A DNA stretch of 64,000 nucleotides from Salinibacterium sp. ZJ450 (GCF_011751885.2 NZ_CP061771.1:3038001-3102000); one strand, 5' to 3'; counted from the first letter of the stretch, positions 17,990 to 27,011 are shown. Numbers and translations are program-made. The notes: generated from the sequence alone by a model not told the origin.

Positions 17990-19219
17990 CTAATCCACGA
18001 GCGTGAAGATGTTGAAGATCGGGAGGTACAGGGCGACGATCATTCCACCGAGCACTACGCCCATGAAGGCGATCATCAGCGGCTCGATGAGCGCCGTGAG
18101 CTGTTCGGTGGTCGCCTCCACTTCCTGGTCATAGAAGTCAGAGATCTTCTCCAGCATCGTCTCGAGCGACCCCGAGTCTTCACCCACCGAAATCATTTGA
18201 GTAACCATGGGCGGGAAGACCGGTTCTTCAGCGAGAGGCGCCGCGATCGACTTTCCTTGGCGCACCGATTCCTGCACCTTGAGGAGAGAGTTCTCAATTA
18301 CCCAGTTGCCAGATGTCGAACCGACGATCGCGAGCGAGCGCATGATGGGCACACCCGACTTCATCATGGTCGAGAAGTTGCGGGTGAAGCGCGCGACGGC
18401 GATCTTCGTCATCAGCGGCCCGAACACAGGTAGCTTCAACTTCCAGGGATCGACGACTTTGCGCACTTTCTCCGTGTGCTTGTTCTTACCCCACCACACG
18501 GCAAACACAACAATGATGACGACGAGCGCAGGCCCGAACCAGACCATGATCTCTGACAGCCACACGAGGAACTGTGTTGGCAAGGGAAGCTCGCCGCCCA
18601 GTCCCGCGAACATGTCCTCAAATACTGGCACGATGAACAGCAGCATCCCCACTACGCCGAGCAGTGCCATGATCAGTACGACGATTGGATACGTCATCGC
18701 GGACTTGATCGTCCCGATCAGCTTAACTTCGGCCTCGTAGTTTTCGGCGATTGCTTCCAGCGACCCCTCGAGGAAGCCCCCCGTCTCACCCGCGCGCACC
18801 ATGTTGATCATGAGCGGAGGGAATATGATCTCGTGCTTGGCCATCGCGTCAGATAAGGATGAGCCGGCTTCGACGTCCGTCCGCACCCGGTCGAGCGTCT
18901 GCGCGAGCTTCGGGTTTTCGCTCTGCTCAGTCAGGATGGTAAGCGTGCGCATGAGCGACAGACCGGATGAGATCATCGTGGCCATCTGGCGGCTCATTAC
19001 CGCTAGGTCTTTCAGACCAACCTTTTTCCCGAACAGGCCGCCGAGTGTGATCTCCTTGTTGAGGCCCGTGCCTGCGCCACCCTCGGCGATTTGTATCGGC
19101 GAGATGCCCATCGTGTGCAGCCGCGCCGCGACCGCCGTCTGCGTCGGGGCGTCTACCGTGCCTTTCACGGTCTTGCCCGAGGCGTCGCGCCCCTTATAGG
19201 TGAAGGTGGCTGTTGCCAC
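17990..19219 (-). CDS. pilC: Type IV pilus inner-membrane platform protein PilC
   Basis: A 409-residue GspF/PilC protein with two T2SSF domains. It starts ATFTYKGRDASGKTVKGTVDA, has FRQ-like LAVMSRQMATMISSGLSLMRTL, three membrane segments near residues 170-190, 220-245 and 375-400, and the second repeat FTRNFSTMMKSGVPIMRSLAIV. It transmits motor rotation from PilB/PilT to the growing pilus. It follows pilT directly. Confidence 0.93.
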   Translation of the reverse strand: MATATFTYKGRDASGKTVKGTVDAPTQTAVAARLHTMGISPIQIAEGGAGTGLNKEITLGGLFGKKVGLKDLAVMSRQMATMISSGLSLMRTLTILTEQSENPKLAQTLDRVRTDVEAGSSLSDAMAKHEIIFPPLMINMVRAGETGGFLEGSLEAIAENYEAEVKLIGTIKSAMTYPIVVLIMALLGVVGMLLFIVPVFEDMFAGLGGELPLPTQFLVWLSEIMVWFGPALVVIIVVFAVWWGKNKHTEKVRKVVDPWKLKLPVFGPLMTKIAVARFTRNFSTMMKSGVPIMRSLAIVGSTSGNWVIENSLLKVQESVRQGKSIAAPLAEEPVFPPMVTQMISVGEDSGSLETMLEKISDFYDQEVEATTEQLTALIEPLMIAFMGVVLGGMIVALYLPIFNIFTLVD

Positions 19220-21385
19220 TTACTTCACCTGGCCTGAAAACGCGTCTCCGAAGTCGATGCCACCGGACATTCCGGCGCCGGACGGGGACTCCTGCCGGTG
19301 GATGAGTCGCTTCAAAGTCTCGGGGTCCTGGCACTTCTCGTAGGCAGCCTGCGAGGTGATCTGGCCACTGTTCACGAGATCGGCAAGGTGCTGGTCCAGC
19401 GTGTGCATGCCCAGCTCACGGCCGGCCTGCATCATCGATGTGATCTGGTAAGTCTTTCCTTCTCTAATCAAGTTGTTGATGGCCGGGGTCGAAACCAGAA
19501 CCTCTGTCGCGACAACACGGCCGCGGCCGCCCGCCTTTTTGAGAAGAGTCTGGGTGACGACGCCCTGAAGGGAGGACGCGAGCTGCGAGCGCACCTGCTC
19601 CTGCTGGTGCGGCGGGAAGACGTCGATGATGCGGTCGATCGACTGCGCGGCGGACTGCGTGTGCAGGGTGGCAAAGACGAGGTGGCCAGTCTCGGCCGCT
19701 GTGAGGGCTACCGAGATCGTCTCCAGGTCGCGGAGCTCGCCGACCAGGATCACGTCTGGGTCCTGACGGAGCACGTGCTTGAGCGCAGCGCCGAAGCTGT
19801 GGGTGTCGTGCCCGACCTCGCGCTGGTTCACCAGCGACTTGTGGTTCTGGTGCAGGAACTCGATCGGGTCTTCGACGGTCATGATGTGGTCGGCGCGTGT
19901 GCGGTTGACCATGTCGATGATGGCCGCCAGCGTGGTCGACTTGCCGGAACCGGTCGGGCCCGTCACAAGCACCAGACCGCGGGCGAGCTGGGCGAAGCGG
20001 GCGACCGACTCTGGGATGCCCAAGTCGTGCAGCTGCTTGATCTCGGTCGGGATGAGACGGAATGCGGCACCCAGGGAGGTGCGCTGCTGGTAGATGTTCA
20101 CACGGAAGCGCGCGTTGCCCGAAATGGTGTAGGCGAAGTCGAGTTCCAGCTCGGACTCGAACTGCTCGCGCTGGGCGGGCGACATGATGCTGTGCAGTGC
20201 GGAGGCGACCTTGTCGCGAGTCCACGAGGTTGCGCCGTCGATCGGGCGCAGGCCGCCGTCGACGCGGATCATCGGGGCCGCGTTCGCGCTGACGTGCAGG
20301 TCAGATGCGCCGGACAGCAGCACCTCCTGCAGCGCGGCGATTAGCTCGGCGTCGGCGTTTTCGAGCGACTCGCGCCACTGGTCGGCACCGTCGTCGATGA
20401 CTGTCGGCACGTACTCGGGCGGCGGCGCGAGCACCGCGGCTGGCGCTAGCACGGTCGGCTCGGTGACCGGGGCGATGTTGTGAGTGGGCACGGCGGCCTC
20501 CTGGCTCGACGGAACGGTGTGTACGGGTTCTGCCGCAACGGGCGGCACCGGATACTGCGTTTCGGGTCGGGCTAGGGGGAGGACGGACGTAAGGGTGTCG
20601 ACCGGAGTGGGTTCAGGGTAGATGGCCGGTGCGACGGGTTCGACGGAGTATGCCGGCTGGGTCGGGATGACCGCCGTTGGCGTTGCGTCGAAGTATGCAG
20701 GCTCCGGCACGGCCACAGGAACCTGCTCGGCGCGAGAGCTCGACTGCGAGAGCGACCAGGCAGCACGCGGCGGCTCGACGGGATCGGGAGTGGAAGTCCA
20801 CGCGGGCTCTGCCGGTTGTTCGGTCCACTGCGCGGGGGTCTCGACAGGCTCGACCAGCGGAGCAGTGGGCTCGACCGGATTGACGGGCTGGAGGTACGCA
20901 GCGGGCTCGACGTCTGCGACGGGCTCGACGTACGCGCTGGGCTCAACATAGGCGGCTGGCTCGACGTAGGCGACGGCCTCAACGTAGACGGTGGGCTCGA
21001 CGTACGCGGTGGGCTCAACGTAGGCGGGTTCCACGGCGGCTGTGGCGAGAGTCTGCCAGGCGGCTTCCAGCGACTCCAGCGACGTCGACGGGGATGCTGC
21101 TGGCGCAGGTGCCGGTGCCTGGTAGGAGATCGCCGCCGGCGGGTACGCGTACGCCGGGGTCTCGACGACCGGACGCGATTCGACCACCGGATGCGGCTCG
21201 GCCACCGAATTGTACGAAGCGGGCTCCGGAGCGGCCGGCGCTGACGGCACCGTCAGCGGTGCCGGCGGCATCAGGAACTCGGTCGTGGGCGGTCCGGTCG
21301 GCGTGTCCTGATACTGGACCGGCTGCGGCGGCGTTGCGCGCGGAAAGTCCGTCGTCACCGGAATCTCGTAAATCGGCTTGTCCAT
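19220..21385 (-). CDS. pilT: Pilus retraction ATPase PilT with long YVEP-repeat N terminus
   Basis: The C-terminal 370 residues of 721 are a complete PilT: Walker A GPTGSGKSTT near residue 475, Asp box TVEDPIEF, Walker B DPDVILVGELRD, His box HLVFATLHT and the PilT signature AINNLIREGKTYQI. PilT would disassemble pili and power twitching. The first 340 residues are Pro/Val/Glu/Ala-rich and disordered, with a run of YVEP(T/A/S)A units near residues 120-190; ordinary PilT lacks this. The ATG at 21383-21385 was chosen for its GGGGGAG site; a GTG at 21415 overlapping the pilB stop has none. The linker holds a copy of the TCGAGACC repeat at 20835-20860. Confidence 0.9.
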   Translation of the reverse strand: MDKPIYEIPVTTDFPRATPPQPVQYQDTPTGPPTTEFLMPPAPLTVPSAPAAPEPASYNSVAEPHPVVESRPVVETPAYAYPPAAISYQAPAPAPAASPSTSLESLEAAWQTLATAAVEPAYVEPTAYVEPTVYVEAVAYVEPAAYVEPSAYVEPVADVEPAAYLQPVNPVEPTAPLVEPVETPAQWTEQPAEPAWTSTPDPVEPPRAAWSLSQSSSRAEQVPVAVPEPAYFDATPTAVIPTQPAYSVEPVAPAIYPEPTPVDTLTSVLPLARPETQYPVPPVAAEPVHTVPSSQEAAVPTHNIAPVTEPTVLAPAAVLAPPPEYVPTVIDDGADQWRESLENADAELIAALQEVLLSGASDLHVSANAAPMIRVDGGLRPIDGATSWTRDKVASALHSIMSPAQREQFESELELDFAYTISGNARFRVNIYQQRTSLGAAFRLIPTEIKQLHDLGIPESVARFAQLARGLVLVTGPTGSGKSTTLAAIIDMVNRTRADHIMTVEDPIEFLHQNHKSLVNQREVGHDTHSFGAALKHVLRQDPDVILVGELRDLETISVALTAAETGHLVFATLHTQSAAQSIDRIIDVFPPHQQEQVRSQLASSLQGVVTQTLLKKAGGRGRVVATEVLVSTPAINNLIREGKTYQITSMMQAGRELGMHTLDQHLADLVNSGQITSQAAYEKCQDPETLKRLIHRQESPSGAGMSGGIDFGDAFSGQVK

Positions 21386-21411
21386 TGTGTTCTCCCCCAT
21401 TAGAGCGCGGC

Positions 21412-23076
21412 TCACGCCACGACTCTCAAAACTTCATCGATGCTCGTCAGGCCCAGCTGGACCTTCGCCCAGCCGTCCTGCCGCAGCGTCGACATCCCCT
21501 GTGATTCCGCCATCCGTCCGATCTCAGCGCTGGACGCGCGAGCGACAGCCATGCGTTCGATTTCTTCGGTGACGGTCATGACCTCGTGCAGCGCCATGCG
21601 CCCGCGGTATCCCGTGTTCGAGCACTGCGAGCAGCCGACCGGCTGGAACAGCTCGGGCACCTCCATGCCGTCTTCGAACCCGAATCGCATGTTCACCAGG
21701 TCGCCGGAGTCGGGCGTGTACGCGCCCTTGCACCGTTCGCACAGTCGGCGCGCGAGCCGCTGAGCGACCACACAGTCCAGCGCGGAGCCCACCAGGAACG
21801 GTTCGATGTCCATCTCGGTGAGCCGAACAACAGCACTTGGCGCGTCGTTCGTGTGCAGAGTGGACAGCACGAGGTGGCCCGTGAGGGATGCCTCGATCGC
21901 GATCTGCGCGGTCTCGTGGTCACGGATCTCACCGAGCAGCACGACGTCGGGGTCGGAGCGCAGGATGGAACGCAGCGCACTAGCGAACGTGAGCCCGGCC
22001 TTCGGGTTAACCTGCACCTGGTTGATGCCGGCCATCCGGTACTCCACCGGGTCTTCAACCGTGATCACGTTGATCTCTGGCTTGGAGACCGTGTTCAGCG
22101 TCGTGTAGAGGGTGGTCGACTTACCGGAACCGGTCGGTCCGGTGACCAGGATCATGCCGTACGGCTTGGTGTACGACTTCTTGTACGCCTCGTAGTTGCC
22201 CTCGAGCAGGTTGAGGTCTTTCAGCGACAGGCTCGTGTTGGTGTTGTCGAGAATACGCATGACCACTTTTTCGCCCCACACCGTGGGCAACGTGGCCACG
22301 CGAAGGTCGATCTTGCGGCCACCGTGGCTGATCGACATCCGGCCGTCTTGTGGCTTGCGTCGTTCGGCGATGTCGATGTCCGACATGATCTTCAGCCGCG
22401 AGATCACACCGTTCTGGATCGCCTTCGGTGCGCGCTGCATCTCGTGCAGCACGCCGTCGATGCGGTAGCGAACGCGCAGGTCCTTCTCGGCCGGCTCGAT
22501 GTGGATGTCGGACGCGTGGTCCTGAATGCCCTGGCTGATCAGCAGGTTGACGAACCGCACGATGGGTGCGTCGTCGTCGAGCGCCTCGGTGGTCTCGTCG
22601 GAGTCGTTGGCGGCGCTCTCTTCTTCGAGCACGGTGCTCAGGTCGTTCAGTTCGCCGTCGGCGCGGTGGTACTTGTCGAGCGCGGTGAGCAAGTCGGTGC
22701 GTTCGACGACCACCGGGTTCACCTTGACCCGGGCGGCGGCACGCACATCGTCGATAGCGAAGACATCGCCGGGGTCGACCATTGCAAGCAGCATCTGGTC
22801 GCCGTCCAAGGCAAGCGGCAGCACTTCGTGCCGTCGACAGAGCGCGGCGGGTACCAGCGCGACCGCAGTGCTCTCGACCGGGTAGTCGATGAGCTCCACG
22901 AACGGCAGGTTCGCGGCGGCGGCACGCGCAGAGGCGAGTTGCACCGCGGTAATCGTGCCTTCATCAACCAGCGTTCGAGCGGCGTGTTCCTCATCGACAC
23001 GGTTGCCGGTGAGGTTGTCGAGGCTTTCGATGGGCACTAATCCGCGAAGGATTAAGATTTCCGTGAGGGATGTCAT
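21412..23076 (-). CDS. pilB: Pilus extension ATPase PilB
   Basis: A 554-residue GspE/PilB ATPase. An N-terminal GspE-N domain (TEILILRGLVPIESLDNL to about residue 145) precedes the motor: Walker A GPTGSGKSTTLYT near 312, Asp box TVEDPVEYRM, Walker B DPDVVLLGEIRDHETAQIA, His box HLVLSTLHTNDA, and the zinc-binding cysteines CERC and CSQC near 446-475. The ATG at 23074-23076 has a GAGGAG site; a slightly longer frame does not. First gene of the pilus cluster. Confidence 0.94.
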   Translation of the reverse strand: MTSLTEILILRGLVPIESLDNLTGNRVDEEHAARTLVDEGTITAVQLASARAAAANLPFVELIDYPVESTAVALVPAALCRRHEVLPLALDGDQMLLAMVDPGDVFAIDDVRAAARVKVNPVVVERTDLLTALDKYHRADGELNDLSTVLEEESAANDSDETTEALDDDAPIVRFVNLLISQGIQDHASDIHIEPAEKDLRVRYRIDGVLHEMQRAPKAIQNGVISRLKIMSDIDIAERRKPQDGRMSISHGGRKIDLRVATLPTVWGEKVVMRILDNTNTSLSLKDLNLLEGNYEAYKKSYTKPYGMILVTGPTGSGKSTTLYTTLNTVSKPEINVITVEDPVEYRMAGINQVQVNPKAGLTFASALRSILRSDPDVVLLGEIRDHETAQIAIEASLTGHLVLSTLHTNDAPSAVVRLTEMDIEPFLVGSALDCVVAQRLARRLCERCKGAYTPDSGDLVNMRFGFEDGMEVPELFQPVGCSQCSNTGYRGRMALHEVMTVTEEIERMAVARASSAEIGRMAESQGMSTLRQDGWAKVQLGLTSIDEVLRVVA

Positions 23077-23246
23077 TGGGTGTCTCCTCACCTCGGGTGC
23101 GACTCATTCCCCCAAACGAGCCACATGGCAGGACACTAGTTCCAGACTGCAACGCTACTGAGCGGGCCCCCTGCCCGATACCCCACAAACGGGGGCTCAT
23201 CGGCGTGTCGCGTTGGTAAAGCCCTGTCGAGAGGGCGCTTTTCGGC
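23077..23246 (-). promoter_or_regulatory. Upstream region of the pilus cluster
   Basis: This 170-base gap must hold the promoter of pilB and perhaps the whole cluster. On the minus strand it contains a G/C stem (GCCCCCGTTTGTGGGGTATC) and the GAGGAG site of pilB. I compared it by eye with the c-di-GMP-I riboswitch consensus and saw no match. No clear -35/-10 pair was found. Confidence 0.4.
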
Positions 23247-23744
23247 TCAGATGCCGAGCAGCACCACGATGCCGAGCCCGGCCGCGCCGGTCACCAGCAC
23301 CACCGTGGCGGCGATCGCGACCAGCGCGGTGGCGGCAGTGCGTCGGTCGGTCTGCCGAGCGCGCTGGTCATCCGGGCCGGGTATCGGGGTGATCGCGACC
23401 GAAAAATCTTGGCGCGCGATCGGCGCCTCGGTCGCCAAGGGACGCGGCGCGTAGCCGACGGATGTCCCGACCCCGACTTCCGGGGCACGGTGCATCCGTC
23501 CGGTGTCCTCGACGAGCGGGGCGGGCGTCGGCACGTTCACCCGACGGTCGCGCAGCAGCGTGTGTTCCGGCGACGAGTCGTCGGCAAGGGTGGTGCGCTC
23601 GGCATCGTCGTCGACCGGTAGCCCGATCACCGTGGGCCTTCGACGATCCGAGATGGTGGTGGCGTCGTCGTCGACCCGGACCATGATGCGTGTGTCGTCG
23701 GTGCTTGGACTGAGATCTTTAGAGCTGAGGTCATGCAGTGGCAC
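23247..23744 (-). CDS. Single-span membrane protein of the FHA/PP2C module
   Basis: A 165-residue protein with a polar, Asp/Arg/Thr-rich N-terminal 130 residues and one C-terminal membrane helix (TALVAIAATVVLVTGAAGLGIVVLLGI), so a tail-anchored topology is likely. I do not recognise the family. The GTG at 23742-23744 overlaps the end of the phosphatase pseudogene and has GGGGCGG before it, pointing to former translational coupling. The many Thr residues in the soluble part could be phosphorylation sites read by an FHA domain; this is speculation from context. Confidence 0.6.
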   Translation of the reverse strand: MPLHDLSSKDLSPSTDDTRIMVRVDDDATTISDRRRPTVIGLPVDDDAERTTLADDSSPEHTLLRDRRVNVPTPAPLVEDTGRMHRAPEVGVGTSVGYAPRPLATEAPIARQDFSVAITPIPGPDDQRARQTDRRTAATALVAIAATVVLVTGAAGLGIVVLLGI

Positions 23745-24605
23745 GTCGACCGCCCCTTCCCGGCAATTCAACCGTGTCGTTCGGACGCAGATCGATCGTG
23801 GCACTGTCGGGATCGGCCAGCGTCGAGGTGGCTGCTTCGCTGGAGGCGGCCGCCCCGCCAGCGATCACGTCGACGACGATCACCGACACGTTGTCGCGGC
23901 CGCGGCGGCGAGCGCTTGAGCGACGAGCATGTCGGCGGTCTGCTGCGTGGCGCCGCCGAGCGTGAGGCCGGCTCGAATGCTCTCGTCGCTGACCTCGCCG
24001 GAGAGCCCGTCCGAGCAGAGCAGCAGCCGTTCACCGGTGACCACCGGGCGCAGCCAGTAGTCGGCAGTCGACGTGCTCGCGCCGATCGCACGGGTGATCA
24101 CGTTGCGCCGGGCGAACCCGGCCACCTCGTCTGGCTGGAGTTCACCGCGGTCGACAAGTTTTTGAGCGAGCGAGTGGTCGACGGTGAACTATTGCAGGTC
24201 AGTGCCGGTCATCCGGTAGACACGCGAGTCGCCGATGTTCACCACCAGCCAGTGCGGCACTCCGTTGCTTTGCAGCAGCACCACCGCGGTGAGCGTGCTA
24301 CCTGCGCCGCGCTCCAGCGTCGCGGCGAGCCGACGCACCGTCGCGTGCGCACTCTCCACAGCCTGCACCACCTCAGCCGCGGTGATTTCGAGGCGTCCGC
24401 CGAGCGGCCTGAACGCCTCAACCACCGCCAGGCTGGCCCGGTCGCCCGCTTCGTGGCCGCCCATGCCGTCGGCGACGAGGAACACGGGCGACTCCGCCAG
24501 CACAGCGTCCTCGTTCACTGCGCGGCGTAACCCCACGTCGGAGCGCACGCCGAAGCGCAGTTCGACCGAGCCCGTGCGGGTCGGCGGCGCCGCGACATCC
24601 GTCAT
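23731..24605 (-). pseudogene. PP2C-type Ser/Thr phosphatase with amber codon and frameshift
   Basis: The N-terminal half is a normal PPM-family phosphatase (VRSDVGLRRAVNEDAVL, VADGMGGHEAGDRAS, VVNIGDSRVYR), which would remove phosphate from Thr/Ser with two metals. At 24189-24191 a TAG replaces what should be a Gln codon in GTDLQ-x-FTVDHSLAQKLVDRG; the same frame then continues through NVITRAIG and LLLCSDGLSGEV. A second lesion near 23900-23915 shifts the frame just before the final metal motif, so GRDNVSVIVVDV is read only in another frame, which ends with TGA at 23731-23733. The enzyme cannot be made whole. Confidence 0.85.
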
Positions 24606-24612
24606 TCTTCGC

Positions 24613-25209
24613 CTACCGCGCCGTCGTCAGTCGCAGGTCGAGGTCACCCAGCTGGAAGCGTTCCGCAAGCTCGGTGGACGTCTCGGGCAGGATCTCGCGC
24701 TCATCGCCCTCGGCACCGACGACGATGACGCCGTTGGTGGAGTGCAAGTCGGTCACGCTCCAGCCGGCTGGGCCACGGTCGAGTCGCGCGTGGGTCTGCG
24801 ACACTGTCTTCGCCGGGTCCTCGAGCTTCACCAGTTGAGCATCGGCCGGACCGAACGACGGCTTGGGGTTGCGACCGAGCAGCACCACATCCTGGGTCAG
24901 CGTGATGCTCTGACCCGCACCGGTCTGCAGCGACCAGACGGTGCGGCGTGGCACGATGCGTGTTGCTTCGTCGTCTTCAGCGAGAACGGATGTCGCAGCC
25001 CCGGTGATGATGGTGGCCTCGGTGTCGAGGTGGGCATCATCGAGCGGCGGGGTTGGCGTGGGCGTTGGCGGCGTGGTGGCCGCGGGCTGGCGGAGCGGGA
25101 TGCCGGGAACCGTCGTGATCGGCGGGGCCCACGGGTTTGCTGCGGGCGGAGTTGGCGAGGACACGGGTTGCGGTGCTGGTTTCGAGACGCTCGCTGGCGG
25201 CGGATTCAC
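24613..25209 (-). pseudogene. FHA-domain half of an IS-split DUF5684-FHA gene
   Basis: The 3' half of a gene interrupted by the IS30 element. A Pro/Thr-rich linker (residues 1-60) leads to a C-terminal FHA domain with LLGRNPKPSFG, TVSQTHARL and LHSTNGVIV, the Gly-Arg, Ser-x-x-His and Asn-Gly residues that bind phosphothreonine. Removing the IS and one GC target copy joins this frame exactly to the 26429-27011 frame. A GTG at 25207-25209 could still allow translation of the FHA part alone, without its membrane anchor. It lies eight bases before the phosphatase pseudogene. Confidence 0.85.
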
Positions 25210-26393
25210 GCGGTCAGTGCATCACCGGTTGGTTTCGATGGGTTCGAGAGTAGCCTGTCGAGGACTTCGGCGGGGGTGTGCCAGCCGTGGCGTTTGCGGG
25301 GTCGGGCGTTGAGTTCGGCGGCGACGTTCTCGAGGATGCCGGGGCCGTGGACGGAGAGGTCGGTGCTCTTCGGGAAGTATTGGCGCAGCAGCCCGTTGGT
25401 GTTCTCGTTCGAGCCGCGCTGCCAGGGTGAGTGCGGGTCGCAGAAGTAGATGTCCATGCTGGTGGCCAGGCTGATCTCCTGGTGCCGGGCCATCTCCGAG
25501 CCCTGGTCCCAGGTCAGCGACCGGCGCAGCTGTTCGGGCAGGGACTGCATGGCGGGGATCATCGCGTCGGCGACGGTGCGGGCGGTGTGATCGCCGGGCA
25601 GGTGCAGCAGCATCACGAACCCGGTGCTGCGTTCCACCAGGGTGCCGATCGCGCTGTTCGAGGCGGTCGAGCCGATGATCAAATCGCCCTCCCAGTGCCC
25701 CGGGACGGCGCGGTCTTCCACCTCGGCGGGGCGTTCGCTGATCATCACCATGTCCTTGATCGGCCCGCCGCGGCTGCCGGAGTCGTGCGGTTTGCGCAAC
25801 GCCCGACCGGTGCGCAACGCCAACGCCAGCTCGGCGCGCAGGGCGCCGCGGCCCTGGACGTAGATGGTTTGGTAGATCGTCTCGTGGGACACGTGCATCT
25901 CCGGGTCATCGGGGAACTCCAGCCGCAACCGGCCGGCGATCTGTTCCGGGCTGTAACGCTTGCGCAGCAACGCCCGAACCTTCCGACGCAAGGGTAACCG
26001 GGTCAGCTTCCGCGGCTTCGGCCGCCGGCCACGCCGGTCGGTCAGCGACTGGGCAACGGTGGCCCGGTAGCCCTGACCGGTCCGGTTCCGGGCCAGTTCC
26101 CGGGAGATCGTCGACGGGTCACGGCCCAACACGGCCGCGATCTCCCGGCCGCTCTGCCCAGCGGCGTTCCGGACCGCGATCTCCTCCCGCTCCTGGAACG
26201 TCAGCCGGGCACGGGGCACTGGCGCTGTCCGCGCCGATTCGGGGATCACCCCGCCAGCCTCCCGGAACCAGCGGTATCCGGTCGGCCGGGACACGCCGAC
26301 GCCGAGCGCCGCATTGGTCACCGACAGCCCGGACCGCACCCCTTTCCAGAACAAGCTCCGCACCTGAAACGGGTAGCCGGGACGAGCCATCAC
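25206..26393 (-). CDS. IS30-family transposase
   Basis: A 395-residue transposase. The N terminus has two helix-turn-helix segments (FWKGVRSGLSVTNAALGVGVSRPTGYRWF and TFQEREEIAVRNAAGQSGREIAAVLGRDPSTISREL). The DDE catalytic core is intact: GHWEGDLI, SLTWDQGSEMA and SPWQRGSNENTNGLLRQYFPK. No frameshift is seen, so the element may be active. Its TGA stop at 25206-25208 lies outside the apparent left end of the IS and is supplied by flanking DNA. Confidence 0.95.
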   Translation of the reverse strand: MMARPGYPFQVRSLFWKGVRSGLSVTNAALGVGVSRPTGYRWFREAGGVIPESARTAPVPRARLTFQEREEIAVRNAAGQSGREIAAVLGRDPSTISRELARNRTGQGYRATVAQSLTDRRGRRPKPRKLTRLPLRRKVRALLRKRYSPEQIAGRLRLEFPDDPEMHVSHETIYQTIYVQGRGALRAELALALRTGRALRKPHDSGSRGGPIKDMVMISERPAEVEDRAVPGHWEGDLIIGSTASNSAIGTLVERSTGFVMLLHLPGDHTARTVADAMIPAMQSLPEQLRRSLTWDQGSEMARHQEISLATSMDIYFCDPHSPWQRGSNENTNGLLRQYFPKSTDLSVHGPGILENVAAELNARPRKRHGWHTPAEVLDRLLSNPSKPTGDALTA

Positions 26394-26426
26394 AACACCT
26401 CACAAGTTCGAGGTGATGCACTGACC
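25212..26426 (-). mobile_element. IS30-family insertion sequence
   Basis: The ends are perfect 15-base inverted repeats: GGTCAGTGCATCACC at 25212-25226 and GGTGATGCACTGACC at 26412-26426. The dinucleotide GC flanks both ends and fits the 2-3 bp target duplication of the family. The element is 1215 bases and carries one transposase. It sits inside the linker of a DUF5684-FHA gene, next to the perfect palindrome CTTGAGCTCAAG at 26428-26439; a preference for palindromic targets is known for IS30. Confidence 0.88.
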
Positions 26427-27011
26427 GCTTGAGCTCAAGGGCGCTCGCTCCTCAGCCAGCGGTTGGACTTGAGCCGGCGCCGGAGCCACGGCCACAAGCG
26501 GGGCGACCAGCGGGGCCGCCACCGGAGCGGCCGTGGCGGCCGCCTGCGGCCAGGCCGCACCGGCCAGTCGCTCGCCGCCGACCGGGCGCACACTCTCGAC
26601 CCGCGGCGCATCCTGCACCGGGCGGGCACCCTCGACCGGACGGGTCGCGCCGTAGCCGAGCACACTCACCCAGATCGGGTAGAGCAGGATCGCAAGCACC
26701 GTGAAGCCGCCGCCCTTGCCGAACCGGCGGTTCACTCGATGCACGGCCAGGTAGAACACCACCCAAGTGGGAATGTTCAGCACGGGGACCACGTTTCCGA
26801 ACACCCACCACCACGGATATCCGCCGAGCCGCAGCAGCATCGCGATGTTGAGGAACGGCACCCACGCCTTCCACGGCTCCTCGCCCAGCTTGCCGAACAC
26901 CTTGCTCAGGGCGTGGGAGAGCCAGACGTACACGCCGATCCAGACCGCGACGGCAATCAGCAGGATGCCGAGCAGGGCCGCTGCGTTGACCACTATGGCG
27001 TCATTGCTCAT
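26400..27011 (-). pseudogene. DUF5684 membrane half of the IS-split gene
   Basis: The 5' half of the interrupted gene. MSNDAIVVNAAALLGILLIA starts a membrane domain with the DUF5684 pattern GEEPWKAWVPFLNIAMLLRLGGYPWWW and VVFYLAVHRVNRRFGKGGGFTV, followed by an Ala/Pro/Val-rich linker. The reading frame enters the IS at 26426 and stops after a few residues at 26400. Before insertion the protein would have been about 395 residues: membrane anchor, linker, C-terminal FHA domain. Translation of the truncated membrane part is still possible. Confidence 0.85.

Noticed and set aside
20600-21020. Tandem repeats in the pilT N terminus considered as a CRISPR-like array
   Set aside because: The units are short, contiguous and in frame (YVEP); there are no unique spacers.
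23077-23246. Possible c-di-GMP riboswitch upstream of pilB
   Set aside because: The G/C stems do not match the GEMM consensus by eye.
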